From NCBI GenBank assembly GCA_032622095.1, contig CP136064.1, forward strand, positions 131,569,129 through 131,633,128: a stretch of DNA of 64,000 nt. The letters run 5' to 3'. Source of the DNA: Siphonodentalium dalli (taxonomy: Eukaryota; Mollusca; Scaphopoda; Gadilida; Siphonodentaliidae). The stretch's first letter is position 1; the number at the start of each line of letters is the position of its first letter. Under the pieces are notes generated by a model, which saw only the letters and a list, made by a program, of their open reading frames with translations, was not told the origin of the DNA and searched no databases. Below are positions 1-12,346 of the stretch, in pieces. Both the position numbers and the translations under genes were made by a program.

Positions 1-570
1 GTGCCTGGATCCAAAATCAGCGTTTTTCAAAATCGAAGGACTGATGTTTGATTTCTTGAACAATGTGAATGATATTTTCTTACCTGGATTTAACTGGCGG
101 TCATTGGACATTGTCCCAATTGACCCAATGTCCGTTTGTATTTGAATCTGATGTTATGTCCGACAGTATTTTGTGAGCTTAACCACAAACAAATCAGATA
201 TTTGTCCAGAATATAGACATAGTGTCACCTTGGAATTTCCAACCAACTCCCTTGAACCTGAGAGCAGAATGAGGTATGTTCAATTGTCACACAAAGTCAG
301 CCCAATGCTTGACAAGTGCAGTTGAAAGCTATGGCCTGGGCTACGGAAGAATCCACCAATCGTGCAACAGCGATTGCCAACATGAAAACTAGTTAGTTAA
401 ATGAAATGAATTATTTTTGCATAGCACGAATAGATTGTGAAATAATACGAACATAGAAGTAACTTAATTTATACTTTGTATCCTTTGACGCGATAGAAAT
501 TGGCGAACTTTCCGATTGTATGGAAAGCCATGAATGTAATATTATGAGTACCAACTTGATTTTAAAATTA
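1..570. other. Non-coding AT-rich DNA, no gene seen
   Basis: No open reading frame with recognisable protein features and no RNA gene was seen. A short stretch near 230-260 (CTTGGAATTTCCAAC) recurs around 62389-62403, so part of this sequence probably belongs to a dispersed repeat. Confidence 0.5.
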
Positions 571-3448
571 CACATATTCTCAAAATAAGTGTCCCTTTTA
601 ACTCAGTCCTCAGCCGTTTACATCGCGGTCGGAATGTCACCGCAACGCAATTGATGTGTTCTTAAATCATTGAAGGTACGTTATTGAAGTTTAATGCGTT
701 ACCTTAGGAGTCAACACGGTCATGTAATGTCCACAAAATACTAGCATCACCGCCCGGATGCCTGACACACTATCAAAGGAAGACACACCTGTGCATTGTT
801 AGGAAGAAATTTGGAATGTCAATCTATACAAAATTGCTACATTGTAATATAATATATTGCCCCAGAAAGCTACTGATGCAGAATGGCCTTTGACCTAAAT
901 TAGTATTAACTTCAAAAGATGAGACAATGTAGCAACACAAGTCAGTGCTCAATTAGAATAATATTTTTATGAACTTTATGCATGTATATAATTATGCGGA
1001 TGAAAGACTAATTAAAGTCAGAAGAATCAAGTCCTGATATTCTTCAGCATGAAAAAAAAATAGTGTTTATTTAATATATTGTATGAAAAACGAGTGTGTG
1101 TGCGAAAACTTTAAAATATCTGGAAAATTTCTGTTTTTTTATGACGTTTGTTCATTAAAGTATATGAACTCTCTTTGTTGTAACATCATGCTACAGAATT
1201 TTTTTTTGGGCAAAACCAGAACCTGGTAAAAGGAAACAATTACTCAATGTGTACTTCCATGACCGATCGGGCAAAACTGACAAAGATGTATGCATTTTCG
1301 GTTTCATACATGTTCAATTTCAAATCGCGAAAACACTGTAATCTGAGACTCAGCTCTGTTCATCAGTTTGCGTATTCTACACCCCCCATAATGTTAGTTA
1401 ATATATATACATGAACAAGAAAGTATCCTAAATGTGTACTATTTTAATTGATGTGTATTTTTGCATTGGTGATAATTATTGACAATTATTGGTTGCTACA
1501 TTGTATGTAATCTTCCTTTCCACCTATTTCACAGCCTTTGACTCCGTGGCAATGAACACGTGCTTGTCGCTTGATCATATAAAAGGGCCGGGGCTCTCGA
1601 TGGGATATTTTGTGTAAAGCTTACAATACAAAATAACGATGTCAGGATAGGAGTTAGAAACATGTTATATGTTGCATATAAATGCACTAGTTTAATAATA
1701 GATAATACAAAATGTTTGACAAGATTAGGCAAACAAAATAACGTGAGTTTCCGATTTGTTGACCTAAAAACTCCAGGTAGCTAGGTGCATATATGTCCGC
1801 ATTTTCATAGATTGACTGCTAGTATAAAATGTGTTGATTTTTTAACATAACTACTGGTACCTGAGCAATGTTCTTGCAATGGAAATGTTATTTGTTATCA
1901 TATTCAGCAGAAATACAATTTGTTCACAAAACGTGAACTCAGCAAATTTACATTGGAACTGAAAGTTAAAAGATTCTAGGAGCATATGAGGTAGCTCTGC
2001 GTGATTGCACAATGTTACAGAAAATAGGTCCTGAATAAATCACTGTTTAATTGTTTTATAATCACAATGACATTTGAAAAATTGTTTGTGAATAAAACTA
2101 TGCAAATCATCCCAAATTTGTTAAATATTGATGTATATTTACGAACGCGTACATGTATAACTCCAAAATCGCCAAGTATAATATAGAGCATGTGGTTGCC
2201 TTTTCTAGGTATTTTTAGCACGCTGTACGTATTAAGCTACTTGAGCGACTTGAAATTAGATGAGGACCTCAACCAAATGAGGAAGATCTTACTCAAAAAT
2301 AAAACGAAACTATGGCCAGTTTCTTAATAAACTAATGCATTTTATAAGCCAACAAGACAGATAAAAAAAATTGAATGACAATGTATCTGGCCGTCATATC
2401 GCTCGACGGATAAACGTGCCTCATAAAGATGTCCCCGCTGGTGGAATCCAAGGCATTTTGTTTACGACCACCTACACCGTGTTATGTTGTGTTGGTGGTT
2501 ATCTCAACCACATTTTGTTTCGCGTTGATGGTTACACCGACTGCGTTATATTGCATTGACGGCTAAAGCTGCTTTCACATACATGTGTCTTCCGGATGCT
2601 TTCGGCAGACGTAAAATGCATTGTTTCAAACAGCAGAGTCAGCACTGGATCATTCACATAACTTCGTAAAAAGATATCTGCTTATTTTTAAAAATCAGTA
2701 AATCATGCGTAACTTGATGGGGGAATTCCGAGTGATGTCATTTAAATATCAGTTTATTTGCTATTCTCCGAAAGTTGGCATTGCAGTAGATTTGTATTTG
2801 CTCATCAGTTGAAGATGCCGAAGTAATTTATGGTACCATGAAACTCGACTACGGTACTGTACCACGGTACTACTATGATAGTATGGGACTACTGACTACT
2901 ACGGTAATACCACATTAAATTGATATCCACTATGATACTATTCTATGTTACAGTTGTTACTACCATGGTAAAGTGATATTTACCATGGTACAATGGAACT
3001 GTAGTTGGCTTCTCTACCATAATAATAAAAGTGTCTTTTGTCATATTAGACTTGATTATTCTACATGACCAATTCTTCTTGACCCACAACAGCTTGGGAT
3101 ATTGACTCTACAAACAAGGTTTTTTTTTCTTTCGATGAAACCATTTTGAACAAGCAAATGAAGCTAAATTTATTGCATGAGTGTCAAATGGTTGTGTTAA
3201 ACGGACAGTTAACAGATAGTTCAACACACTTATGACGTGAAAGGTTTGCGTGCCATGCATAACCTAAACACACGCGTTAAACGCATGTATGTGAAAGCAG
3301 CTTTACTTGACCGCATTGAAATTACAACTGCGTTGGACATTACTACTGTGTTGCGTTAACACTAGAACCGCATTGATGATCATTTTTCAATGCGGCCTCA
3401 CGGCACTTCTAACGCGGTCAAGAGGGACACTTATTTTGAGAATATGTG
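571..3448. mobile_element. TIR DNA element with TA flanks, no transposase
   Basis: A 25-bp perfect inverted repeat bounds this segment: CACATATTCTCAAAATAAGT continuing to GTCCC at 571-595, and its reverse complement at 3424-3448. Both ends are flanked by TA (569-570 and 3449-3450), as expected of a TA-targeting DNA transposon such as the Tc1/mariner group, although TA is common by chance. The 2.9-kb interior has no transposase-like frame, so the element looks non-autonomous or decayed. A second TIR element lies inside at 2563-3306. GC-richer stretches with CGCGGTC/GCGGTC just inside both ends suggest longer, degraded terminal repeats. Confidence 0.65.
2563..3306. mobile_element. Nested small TIR element (MITE-like)
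   Basis: Inverted ends TAAAGCTGCTTTCACATACA (left, from 2564) and the matching TGTATGTGAAAGCAGCTTTA (right, ending 3305) bound 744 bp. The flanks TTGACGG (2556-2562) and TTGACCG (3307-3313) match at six of seven bases, a possible aged target duplication. The interior includes a low-complexity run of imperfect TACTACGGTAC units at about 2830-3010 and no coding potential. It lies wholly inside the element at 571-3448, so it probably inserted later. The superfamily is not assignable from these ends. Confidence 0.55.
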
Positions 3449-5584
3449 TATATTAGATAATGCAATGGAAAAACGTGAGAAATACAACATAATATAGTGA
3501 ATGAAGAGAGTATCTGTCTATGCTACGCTATAAACAGTTGAAGGTAAAACCATTGTATTACTGGCAGGATTACAAAGTATTTAACAAATTATTAGGCCCA
3601 ACCAATTTCGACAATCTTTCATTTTCCATGGTCTTCGATTAATAATACAGAAATTGGGACAGGGTAATATCGGGTAAGTAATCTCCTTACCAGTAATATC
3701 TACTGAATTCACTGGTAATATCGACCGAATTCATCAAAATGTCTACTGATTTCTCTGGCAATAATTACAGAAAAACAAACTCCACATTACTGGAAGGTAA
3801 TTGACATTTTCACTTTCTATAAGATTACGGAATACCTGAAAAATCCGGAAAACTACCGAATTAATTATGTCGCCCCATAACATGTAATGGCTAGTTTACC
3901 CCATTTTATCATTCAATTGAACATTCCACTCTGTTGAATGACATAGTAGTGAACATCCATTCCAAAATTCATTCATATCCGACAACCAGTTGTGAGATAT
4001 CTGCCCGTATGGATGTAAAAACCGACGGATAAATGTCCGGACGGACGAGGTCAATCCAGTATACCCATTGGTTGACGAATATCAGTGAAATTTGGTATGG
4101 ATGTTCACAACTATGAGGGTAATCAATTGAGTGTTCAATTGGTATTTTTTTGGGGGGTTTTCCCTTCTAGAATTATTCATCTTTGTTTATTTGGAAGTGT
4201 TGGTTTTTGTCCATATCTCCACCACCGGTAAACGGATGGATGTCAATGAAATTTGGTATGGATGTTCACTAGTATGATGGCAATCAATTGAGTGCTCAAT
4301 CTTTATTTCATGTTTCCCGTTCTAGAGTTATATAGCTTTGGTTATATGAAATTGTTGGGTTTTTTTTTCATCGAGCAGATATCTCAACCATACTTTGTTA
4401 GTTTGAATTTGCCACCGTGGGGTATGCCATCACTGCCAAAGGCCAATGGCTCAGCACATGACATCATTCAGCGGTGAAGAGGTTATTAAAGTGAACTGCT
4501 TAAATTACTTTTAGATGTGATCTCTTTTAAATCATATTTTCCATTTCAGTGACGTTTGTGACTTCAATAGAATTAAAAAATTATCCATCAACACCACACA
4601 GCAAGAATGCCAAAACCAACAGCAACTCTTGATTGGAAGTGCATAGTGTGTCATCCTGTTTGATCTCGCGTTTTCACATGGAGAGTGATCGCCTGAAAGT
4701 GAAGCAGAAATTATGTGCATTTTTACCCAACTATTTTATTTCATCACAAATCCCATCTGATGTGAAGAGACAAAATAAAAATAAAATCACTACCCTTGTT
4801 TTAATAAATTATTAAGACACCACTGTTCACTATGATATTTTATCCATCAATTCATTTGCATATTATTATTGTAAATTGGGTTTTGTATCGGGGAGCACAT
4901 TTTTTACAACCTCATGCACATTTTTTACAAAAGTAGAGGCTATAAGGTCCCAAAAATGGCCAAAGTGTGCAAAATTGGATAAAAGCATGAAACTTGGTAT
5001 ACACATAGTTCATGATATGGGGGTCAATATAAGAGCGAGACCCAAGCGTGAAAGTGACCTTGAGGTCAAGGTCAAAATTTCAATTTTTAACTGGCGGTAT
5101 GAGATACAACATTTTTAAGACAACAAATTACTTATACATATCAAAATTACATAAATATGACTTCAAATAGGCCATATTAGTCACCTTTATAACAAAATCT
5201 ACAAAGATCTTGAGAACTTTTCATATTGAAGCTCAAAAAGTCAGTTGTTCATCTGAATAATTGCAAAAATTCCGTGAACAAATGAATATAAAGTCTCAAC
5301 TATTTAACATGCTCACTAAATGCCACCACATTCCACATCATTGTATTGCATATATATCAGCGTACATTACAAGAGTGAGACCCAAGCATTAAATTCACCC
5401 AGATGACCTTGATGTCAAGGTCAAAGGTCAAAACTCATTTTTATAAAATTGTTAATGGTGTGAGCTGAGCCTGAATTATTCCTCAATATTGGTCCGAAAT
5501 TACATAAATATATTATAATACGGAAATCTCAGGAATTCTATCAATTTATGAACATATATAATCAGTAAATGTTGGTAAGAAGAT
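3449..5584. other. Non-coding DNA with diverged repeats
   Basis: No gene recognised. At about 4080-4340 there are two copies, ~160 bp apart, of a unit containing AAATTTGGTATGGATGTTCA and CAATTGAGTG. At about 4940-5090 a unit with GAGCGAGACCCAAGCG and ACCTTGAGGTCAAGGTCAAA occurs. A diverged relative follows at about 5365-5435, and an inverted relative sits at 16410-16560. These are dispersed repeats; the short frames over them are incidental. Confidence 0.5.
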
Positions 5585-6780
5585 TAGTGATGAGCCGATT
5601 GTCAAATAGAGCTGTGCGCCGATTGCCGATTATTTGAGATCACAATCGGCCGATTCAGGTGCAGATTCCGATTATTTCAATAATGTATAGCAGAATATGT
5701 TATATGTGTTATATAATACTTAGAATTTGAAGCTATCAACAAACGTAGTAATATGCCAGTACACTGTATACATAAGTATATGTTTGGGTAAGTAGATAGG
5801 TGGGTATGGGCAGACTAGTGATCGAATACAGGCAACATACCCATGTATTCTAGGCTATTCCACAACAAATTTTTTGAAAGTTTGATGTAGCCACGTGCAT
5901 GACGACATGTCCATGGTCCGTTTTTGATAACAATTCATCAAACGGCATTTTTCTTTGATCCCAATTCAAAGACATCACGTCAAAGGAAATGAGCCGACTT
6001 AACTAGTTGCAAGTTACACCATGTTCATGTCAATTTCACAGACACGATTCGATTTCGGCGTGGTCATCATAATAATCATTTGTGGTGACATATATATATA
6101 CGTGACGTCACACGAGGCTGACTGGATGGAATGACATTGTCTTCAACTATTTAAAGTCACGTGACATGCACTTTCGGTTTCTATAGTAGTGTTTATACCT
6201 GTTACGCTGTATGTACTATATAGATAGCTTTGTTGTACTGGGTATGCATACATTTTGATTTTTGATAGTTTGACATATATAAATCAAAATGTCTACATGT
6301 TGACGAACAATAAAGTTACCTATGGGCGTACATGAGTCCCATGACATGTACGTTGTGTACATGACAATGCTAAAGAAATCAATCGACTGAAACGACTGTT
6401 CCGGTATGCCAATAATTAATGAATTATTATGCGCAATCACGGCGTCATGCTCGCTGCCTCACTCTAACTCAAAGTGTCACTTGCTTCCCGGCGACCCCCA
6501 CTAATATATTGTTCACACATGGACCCAGGTACGGCCGGGGTATTGCAGAGGGCATGTATGTATATCAAGTTTGTGTTTGGTATCACTTTACCCATGTTTA
6601 CTGGTCATTTATTCAACAAAACATCGTCATATTTAAAACAGTTTATTAAAGAAAAACAAGCACTCATTTATTATTTAGACAATCGGAAATCCCGATGTTC
6701 AAACCCGAGTACCGATTGTCATCCGATGGGCCACAATCGGCCGATTCCGATTGTCGTTCCCGATTATCGGCTCATCACTA
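5585..6780. mobile_element. Non-autonomous hAT-like element with 8-bp TSD
   Basis: The ends TAGTGATGAGCCGAT (5585) and ATCGGCTCATCACTA (ending 6780) are perfect inverted repeats. They are flanked by an exact 8-bp direct repeat, AAGAAGAT, at 5577-5584 and 6781-6788. An 8-bp duplication, TAG-type ends and subterminal CGATT-rich motifs (for example CACAATCGGCCGATTC near both ends) are typical of hAT transposons. At 1196 bp without a transposase frame it is a non-autonomous copy. The intact duplication and matching ends suggest a fairly recent insertion. Confidence 0.85.
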
Positions 6781-6788
6781 AAGAAGAT

Positions 6789-9700
6789 CAAAAATTCAAT
6801 ATACCTGTAAAGTCACAAAATGCCAACATGATGCCACCAAGTTATAAATTTAGGGACATGTGTTCAGTATATGGATAACCAGGGTTTCAGAGGGTTTAGC
6901 AAAAAATATGTTACTTTTATAAAGTAACATTTTGCTCATTTTAGTCACCCAACGCATTGCACAATACATGTATTACCCAAATATTTGACACATAAGCAGT
7001 ACATGCGGTGGAAAAAACTTGGCATGATCACATGGTAATCGATTTTCTGGTCAGGATTAATTTAGGACAGTAAAATCACATTTCAGCAATGTATAGACAG
7101 ATTATATGTTGAATATGTTGAACCGACATGCATTCAATTTGGTAACAATTATGAGTATGTGACTACCATTACATGCACACCCAATAAATGAGATCTGTTG
7201 TCCAGAATATAATATCACCAATCATGTTATTGGCATCAAAACTTGTTACGAAAGATTAAGTCATGCTAAAGACATGAGTGTGGATACAAGAGCATTGGAT
7301 ACAGACATATTCCCTACTAAAACAAGAGACCGTAATATATATATATACATATCATACCTACATGTTTTGTGCTAATTCTGATTACTCGTACATCAATTGA
7401 GAATGAGCTCATTGATAAAAAAGAAGTTCGCTCTCAGTGAATGTTGAGATCTCACCACACTAAAGAAATTGGTCCTTTGAAAGGTCAGACAGTTATTGTG
7501 CTAAAATCACCCCATGTTGGACACGAGCAGACATATACTGTGTCATATAAATTCTAGCAGTGTGGTTAGAGACTTGTGGTTGTTATGTGGTATATCGTCT
7601 ACTGGCCGTCACCGAACTAGAGACTAGCATCGTGATATAGCATACCCTTTGATTCACTAACTCTTCAGATATACCCTGTTGGTAAAATTTATTGGTTTTC
7701 TCTTGAAAAAAAGGAAGTTTAGTTTTGAAAGAAATGTGCAAACAATGCTATACATGTAATAATATCTTTTTCGCAGACAATAAGTCATTGCTTGTATAGA
7801 GTGTCAAAATGCTCTGCCACTGAATCCTAAAGCAAGGCTGGCTCTTTGGTGTTTACATCTCCGATTTGGTAGACAATGTGTGAAATGGTCATCAGCTAGG
7901 GGTGGACAATATACTACTATATCTATGTATCAATGGGCCGCATAACATGAACAATGACTGGATATTCACATTAATGGCAGGTTAACCGTATCTCATTATG
8001 GATCATTATAGTGTCGGTATTCAGAAAGTTGTTGGTCAGATTGCCAGAACAGAACAGCAATGTCGGGGAACTGGATGTCTATAGTCTCCCCATATTATGT
8101 TATCCGGTACCTCAATAGTTCCCAAAGTAGTGGTATCTAGGAACTAGGTGCATGTCCATCGTGGTGAACGAAAGCAGGGGTCAAATCACTGATTCCAGCA
8201 TTAATTGGTCAGCTAAAGTACCCACCACACATAATAACACATATCCATGCAAACCATACATTTTTTTGGCCAAGGATTGTCAGCATCTACGATAGCCCAT
8301 GTAGTGGCATAGCGATACATAGGACTGACAGTCAAAGTGCCACAGTTTAGTGGTGACCAGATAACATGCAATGTACACCGGTAAATGACTATTCCTCTAG
8401 TTTACCTGTGTCGTTGGATTTGGGAGGAATTTGCGAGTCATCTGGGGCAGTGTATTCTACGTATCTATCCCGAAATTGGGACACCAGTGCTCTTGTCTCT
8501 ATTGATGTCTAGAATATCCATATTATGTATCCGTATTGTGGTGGTCAATTTCAAGATTAGTCACTGTACTCTAACAGCTGTGAAAAGCATGACCTACACG
8601 TATATCTAGCAATGACAATATATTCTTATCCTGGGACTGGGCTACCCAAATACAAATTCCAGCAGTGGTCGGCCAAGTTAGCCATATCCAAAACATGCAT
8701 GGCTGCCATTGGCTGACCATAGAGTACTTCTGCAGTGGTGACCAGATTACCTATATCCGATATCCTGGAATTATGGTGCAGATCGAGTGCACCAATATTA
8801 CCCATGCACATCCTGAAACTAGGCAACCAATGTGCCAGTTTCCAGTGATTAACAGATTGCCTGTATTCTGGAATCATGTGATCATTGTGCACATCTTCAC
8901 TTATGATCAAATTCCCCATACACCGCTTGACCAGTGTACCCATCTATGAAGGTGGTTCGATCTCTCACTCATGAGACTGAACAATTCTTCAATTCTGTAA
9001 TTTCAGGACTTTGTCTGGTAGTACCAACTCTTAAGTATGAAACTTATTAAATTTTGATAATAAAACCCACCAAATTATCTTCAGTATATTATGAAGAATA
9101 TTTGCAAGGTATAGCCAATGTAACTTGTATTGCCATTGCCAAAGAAAGTAACCTGATTCATGCCAACAATCCGCCTACACTTAAATGGTCAAGCCATTTG
9201 TAAGTTTTGTGTCAAATGTGTAGCAGCAAAGTGGAATAATCCAATCTTCTGATAAGATTTTCTATAGTGAGAAACCAACGCTATTCATGCAGTATGATAA
9301 TATAGGAGATTCAAATGTTTCTGGCTTGATTGAAGTCAATTAAGCATATCGGCGGTTGCATGTGGACATGTCGCTTACCACCAGATTATGTTTACACATT
9401 CTGCTACAAATTGGGCCGATATCTCAAAACGTGAAGCTTTGGCGCCGTAAATCACACGACTTCTCCTGCCAAGTGTGTATCCATAGCAAGTATACCACAG
9501 TAGCAAATGTTACAAGTTAAACGAATGTTTGGCTGAACCTGGCCATTACCACCTCCTTCAATGAAATCGGTAGAAATGGTAATTTATTTATCACAGAGAG
9601 GGGTACCATTCTAATGCCTTCTTTCTTCAAATTGGTATTTTGCCCCAACGCTTACTGGCTGTGTTATTGGCACTCATGAGTCATGACTGAAAACATCTTT

Positions 9701-10212
9701 TTGTTCTCAAAACACATTGATGACAGATCTTGAAACATGCTGTTAGGAGTTGAATATGATTTTGATAAATCGCCGACTTGACTTTATTCAGATTAATTTT
9801 CGATATTGGTATACATTTTGACTTATTATAAGTACTACATGCAACAAGCGTATGGTCTGAACTGTATTAGCTTATGACAATACAATATTAATGGGATGAA
9901 AATAATAATTTTCAAAAATGGTGTATCTTCGTTGATAAGTGCCGTGTGCTGGTGAGACATGGGTTCCAATTCTGCTCATTCATCCTAATAAGGTATTTGA
10001 CAGTGTTAAAATAATCAACACCAGCGAACACCATTCAGTTAGTGGTATGTAAGCGCATCATTCCAATTTAAGAAACAGATATTTGTTTGTTTTATTGGGG
10101 TTAATGGTCGTTTTAGCTGCAATGTCATATCATGTCAGGTTTACAGGTGGAGGAGAGGCTGTGCAGAGGATATATCTCGCTGAGAATAAATCACTGAACA
10201 CAGGAAAGCAAT
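6789..10212. other. Non-coding stretch, no gene seen
   Basis: About 3.4 kb without a credible gene. Between roughly 7550 and 8950 phrases such as GTGACCAGAT, CCAGTGTACC and TATCCNNTATNCTGGAAT recur irregularly, suggesting an old, heavily diverged ~100-bp minisatellite. The remainder is AT-rich DNA without recognisable structure. The last 8 bases before 10213 are the left target duplication of the next element. Confidence 0.4.
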
Positions 10213-10818
10213 CGGTCACTATGAATACCGAACACAACCGAAAACAAGTCAAAATAAGGGTTAAAAGAAGGAAATATATGAAATAAAGTTTATAATGATG
10301 TGTGTGTGTATATGTAAGCTAGTGATATGTAAAGTTTGATGCAATTTGGCCGATTAAAAGTTACGTTAATGAAAGTTTTATGTAATTTCACGCCGAGTCC
10401 GGCGTAATGGCGGCTAGCTCTATGAATACCGAACACAAGTCCAAATAAGGCGTATATAAGGGAAATGTATGAAATAAAGTTTATAAAGATGTGTGTGTAT
10501 ATGTAAGTTATTGATATGTGAAGTTTGATGCAATTTGACATATTAGAAGTTGCGTTATTTGTAGGTTAATGTACAGTATTAGCTGCCGGCACGCAAACCA
10601 GAGTTCGGCAAGATGGCGGCTAACTCTATGAATACCAAACACAAGTTCAAATAAGGCGTATATAATGGAAATATATAAAATAAAGTTTGTACTGATGTGT
10701 ATTTATATGTAAGTTAGTGATATGTGAAGTTTAATGCAATTTGGCCGATTAAAAGTATAGTTATTTGTAGGTTTATGTACAATATTACCTGTCGGCACAC
10801 AAACCAGAGTTCGGCAAG
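10213..10818. repeat. Left terminal inverted repeat, three ~205-bp subrepeats
   Basis: Subunits begin near 10217, 10421 and 10627 at TATGAATACC(G/A)AACACAA. Each continues through GAAATAAAGTTT, a short TGTGTGTATATGTAAG stretch and AAGTTT(G/A)ATGCAATTTG, and ends in a GC-richer block with GCAAGATGGCGGCTA or a variant. The whole is mirrored at 13190-13772. The outermost subunit is the most similar between the two ends, which helps fix the boundary. Confidence 0.85.
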
Positions 10819-11024
10819 ATGAATACTGACCACAAGTACTACTACTATTACAGCAAGTAAGTGGAGCGAACAAGTCAGATTTTATTTGACTCCATTAGTT
10901 CCTTGCGGTGTCAGAGCGTCGGTACGAGTGATTTGAGCGGTCTGTAACCTTAATTGGAAGCAACCGCCCTCGTGCTGATGCCGGCGAGTGAGACGGTTTT
11001 GGATTAGGCTTAGTGCGACGGACA

Positions 11025-11843
11025 ATGGAGTTAATCCCTGACGCCGCGTTAGCAGCGATAGAGAGATCTCAAATTGCGGATATTGTTAGCTGGAATCTCC
11101 AGTCTAACAGAGGCTATTTGACTCTCTGCGTTGAATTCAGGACGGGAGATGCTGGAAACCAGAAATCTTCCACCTGGAGCAAGACCAAGACCAGCCGTAA
11201 CATGAAAGAGGAGCCTCCTAAGAGAAAGACACCAGCTCGAAGGAGAAGGGACGCAGCCAGACGGGCGAAATGGAAGAAGAAGATGGGGGCGACCGTTGAT
11301 CGATCGGTCACCCCTCCCCGTGTGGCTCAGCCGTCTATAGTCAAAGCCGGCGGGTCGAAGTTGTCTGAGAGACGCCCAGACGACTCGACCTGCATGGAGA
11401 CTGACGACATAGCACCAACTAGCAGGGATTCCGTGGATCTGCCGGAGATCCCTGCTGTCGTCGTCGAGGCTAGCGGAGACAGGGACGTGGATACCACCCC
11501 AGATGTTCCTGCCGCCAGCTTCGACGTGGAACTGGACTTTACACCTCGGACACCGGATTACCAAAACATCCCGGTGTCCTCCAGCTCCACCAGCACCACC
11601 AACAACAACAACAGTACCACCAGCACCAGCTCCACTCGCTCTATCGAAGAAACAGTTAAGTTGGCGCTGGAGACTCAGGCAGAAGCCGACATACTGTTGG
11701 CGTCGGCCAAGGCCGACACCCTGATGTTCCGGCAAAGACTGCGACAACAGGAACAACTACAAATAGATCTCCAAATACAACAACAACAACAACAAACAGA
11801 ACTCCAACACAGAAAAAAAAAGAAAGCCAAGAAAAAGAAATAA
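11025..11843 (+). CDS. Basic coiled-coil protein of the OTU-carrying element
   Basis: The ATG at 11025 opens a 272-residue frame; the frame itself is open a little further upstream but with no earlier ATG. Visible parts, in order: residues ~1-40, containing VSWNLQSNRGYLTLCVEF, which looks like a small folded strand-rich region; a very basic patch at ~60-86 with KRKTPARRRRDAARRAKWK; a Pro/Ser/Thr/Asp-rich linker at ~87-200; a Gln/Leu-rich segment at ~205-260 likely to form a coiled coil; and a Lys-rich tail ending KKKKAKKKK. Basic short proteins with an RRRRDA-type patch accompany uncharacterised repeats in other invertebrate genomes, as I recall, but I know no function. DNA or RNA binding with self-association is a reasonable inference. 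It may be an independent ORF or the 5' part of a spliced gene that includes the OTU frame 500 bp downstream. Confidence 0.7.
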   Translation: MELIPDAALAAIERSQIADIVSWNLQSNRGYLTLCVEFRTGDAGNQKSSTWSKTKTSRNMKEEPPKRKTPARRRRDAARRAKWKKKMGATVDRSVTPPRVAQPSIVKAGGSKLSERRPDDSTCMETDDIAPTSRDSVDLPEIPAVVVEASGDRDVDTTPDVPAASFDVELDFTPRTPDYQNIPVSSSSTSTTNNNNSTTSTSSTRSIEETVKLALETQAEADILLASAKADTLMFRQRLRQQEQLQIDLQIQQQQQQTELQHRKKKKAKKKK

Positions 11844-12346
11844 CTGTCTAGATCATTTTCATTTCACCCTCACCAATCTCATGTTAATGTAACACCATTA
11901 CATGTATCTTCATTAAACTCAACAGTGGGTTGTAGGAGAGGGGTTCCGCCCCTTTCAAATCTTCCCGGGAAAGTTTCCCAAACCCCCCATAGTAGCACTG
12001 CATGAGCAGTAGAGCCTTTGTTGTTGATTAATTACCGATGTGCGATCGTGGATTACTCTGGCTTACCGGAAAGATTTCAGGGATGTTTTGACAGTGATAT
12101 TCAAGCAAGGTTTCACAGGTTTCATAGAAACCAAAATGGTTGAATAAACAATATATTGGTGATGATTAAATTAGTTGATGGTGTCATATGCAGGGTATAA
12201 GTACGAAATGGACTCTGAAATTTTCATATATATATCTTTAATTCCTCCATATAAATGAAGATATGATATACACATGTAATACAAGAACATACAAAAACAA
12301 TAGAACATAGGAACGAGAACATAACATATATACATGTACACACTTT
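11844..12346. other. Inter-ORF spacer of the OTU-carrying element
   Basis: 503 bp of mostly AT-rich sequence between the two coding frames. It contains ATTAAA-like (about 11911) and AATAAA (about 12144) motifs that could act as polyadenylation signals for the first ORF. The last bases, TATGTGCAAAG, end in AG and could equally be a 3' splice site for the OTU exon. The choice between two genes and one spliced gene is open. Confidence 0.4.

Noticed and set aside
8626-8949. Overlapping 94- and 105-codon frames on opposite strands
   Set aside because: They lie in a diverged minisatellite-like stretch; no recognisable motifs and no codon preference.
11049-11756. 235-codon minus-strand frame
   Set aside because: Exact antisense shadow of the basic coiled-coil ORF; Gly/Ala/Val-rich because the sense strand is rich in Thr/Ser/Pro codons.
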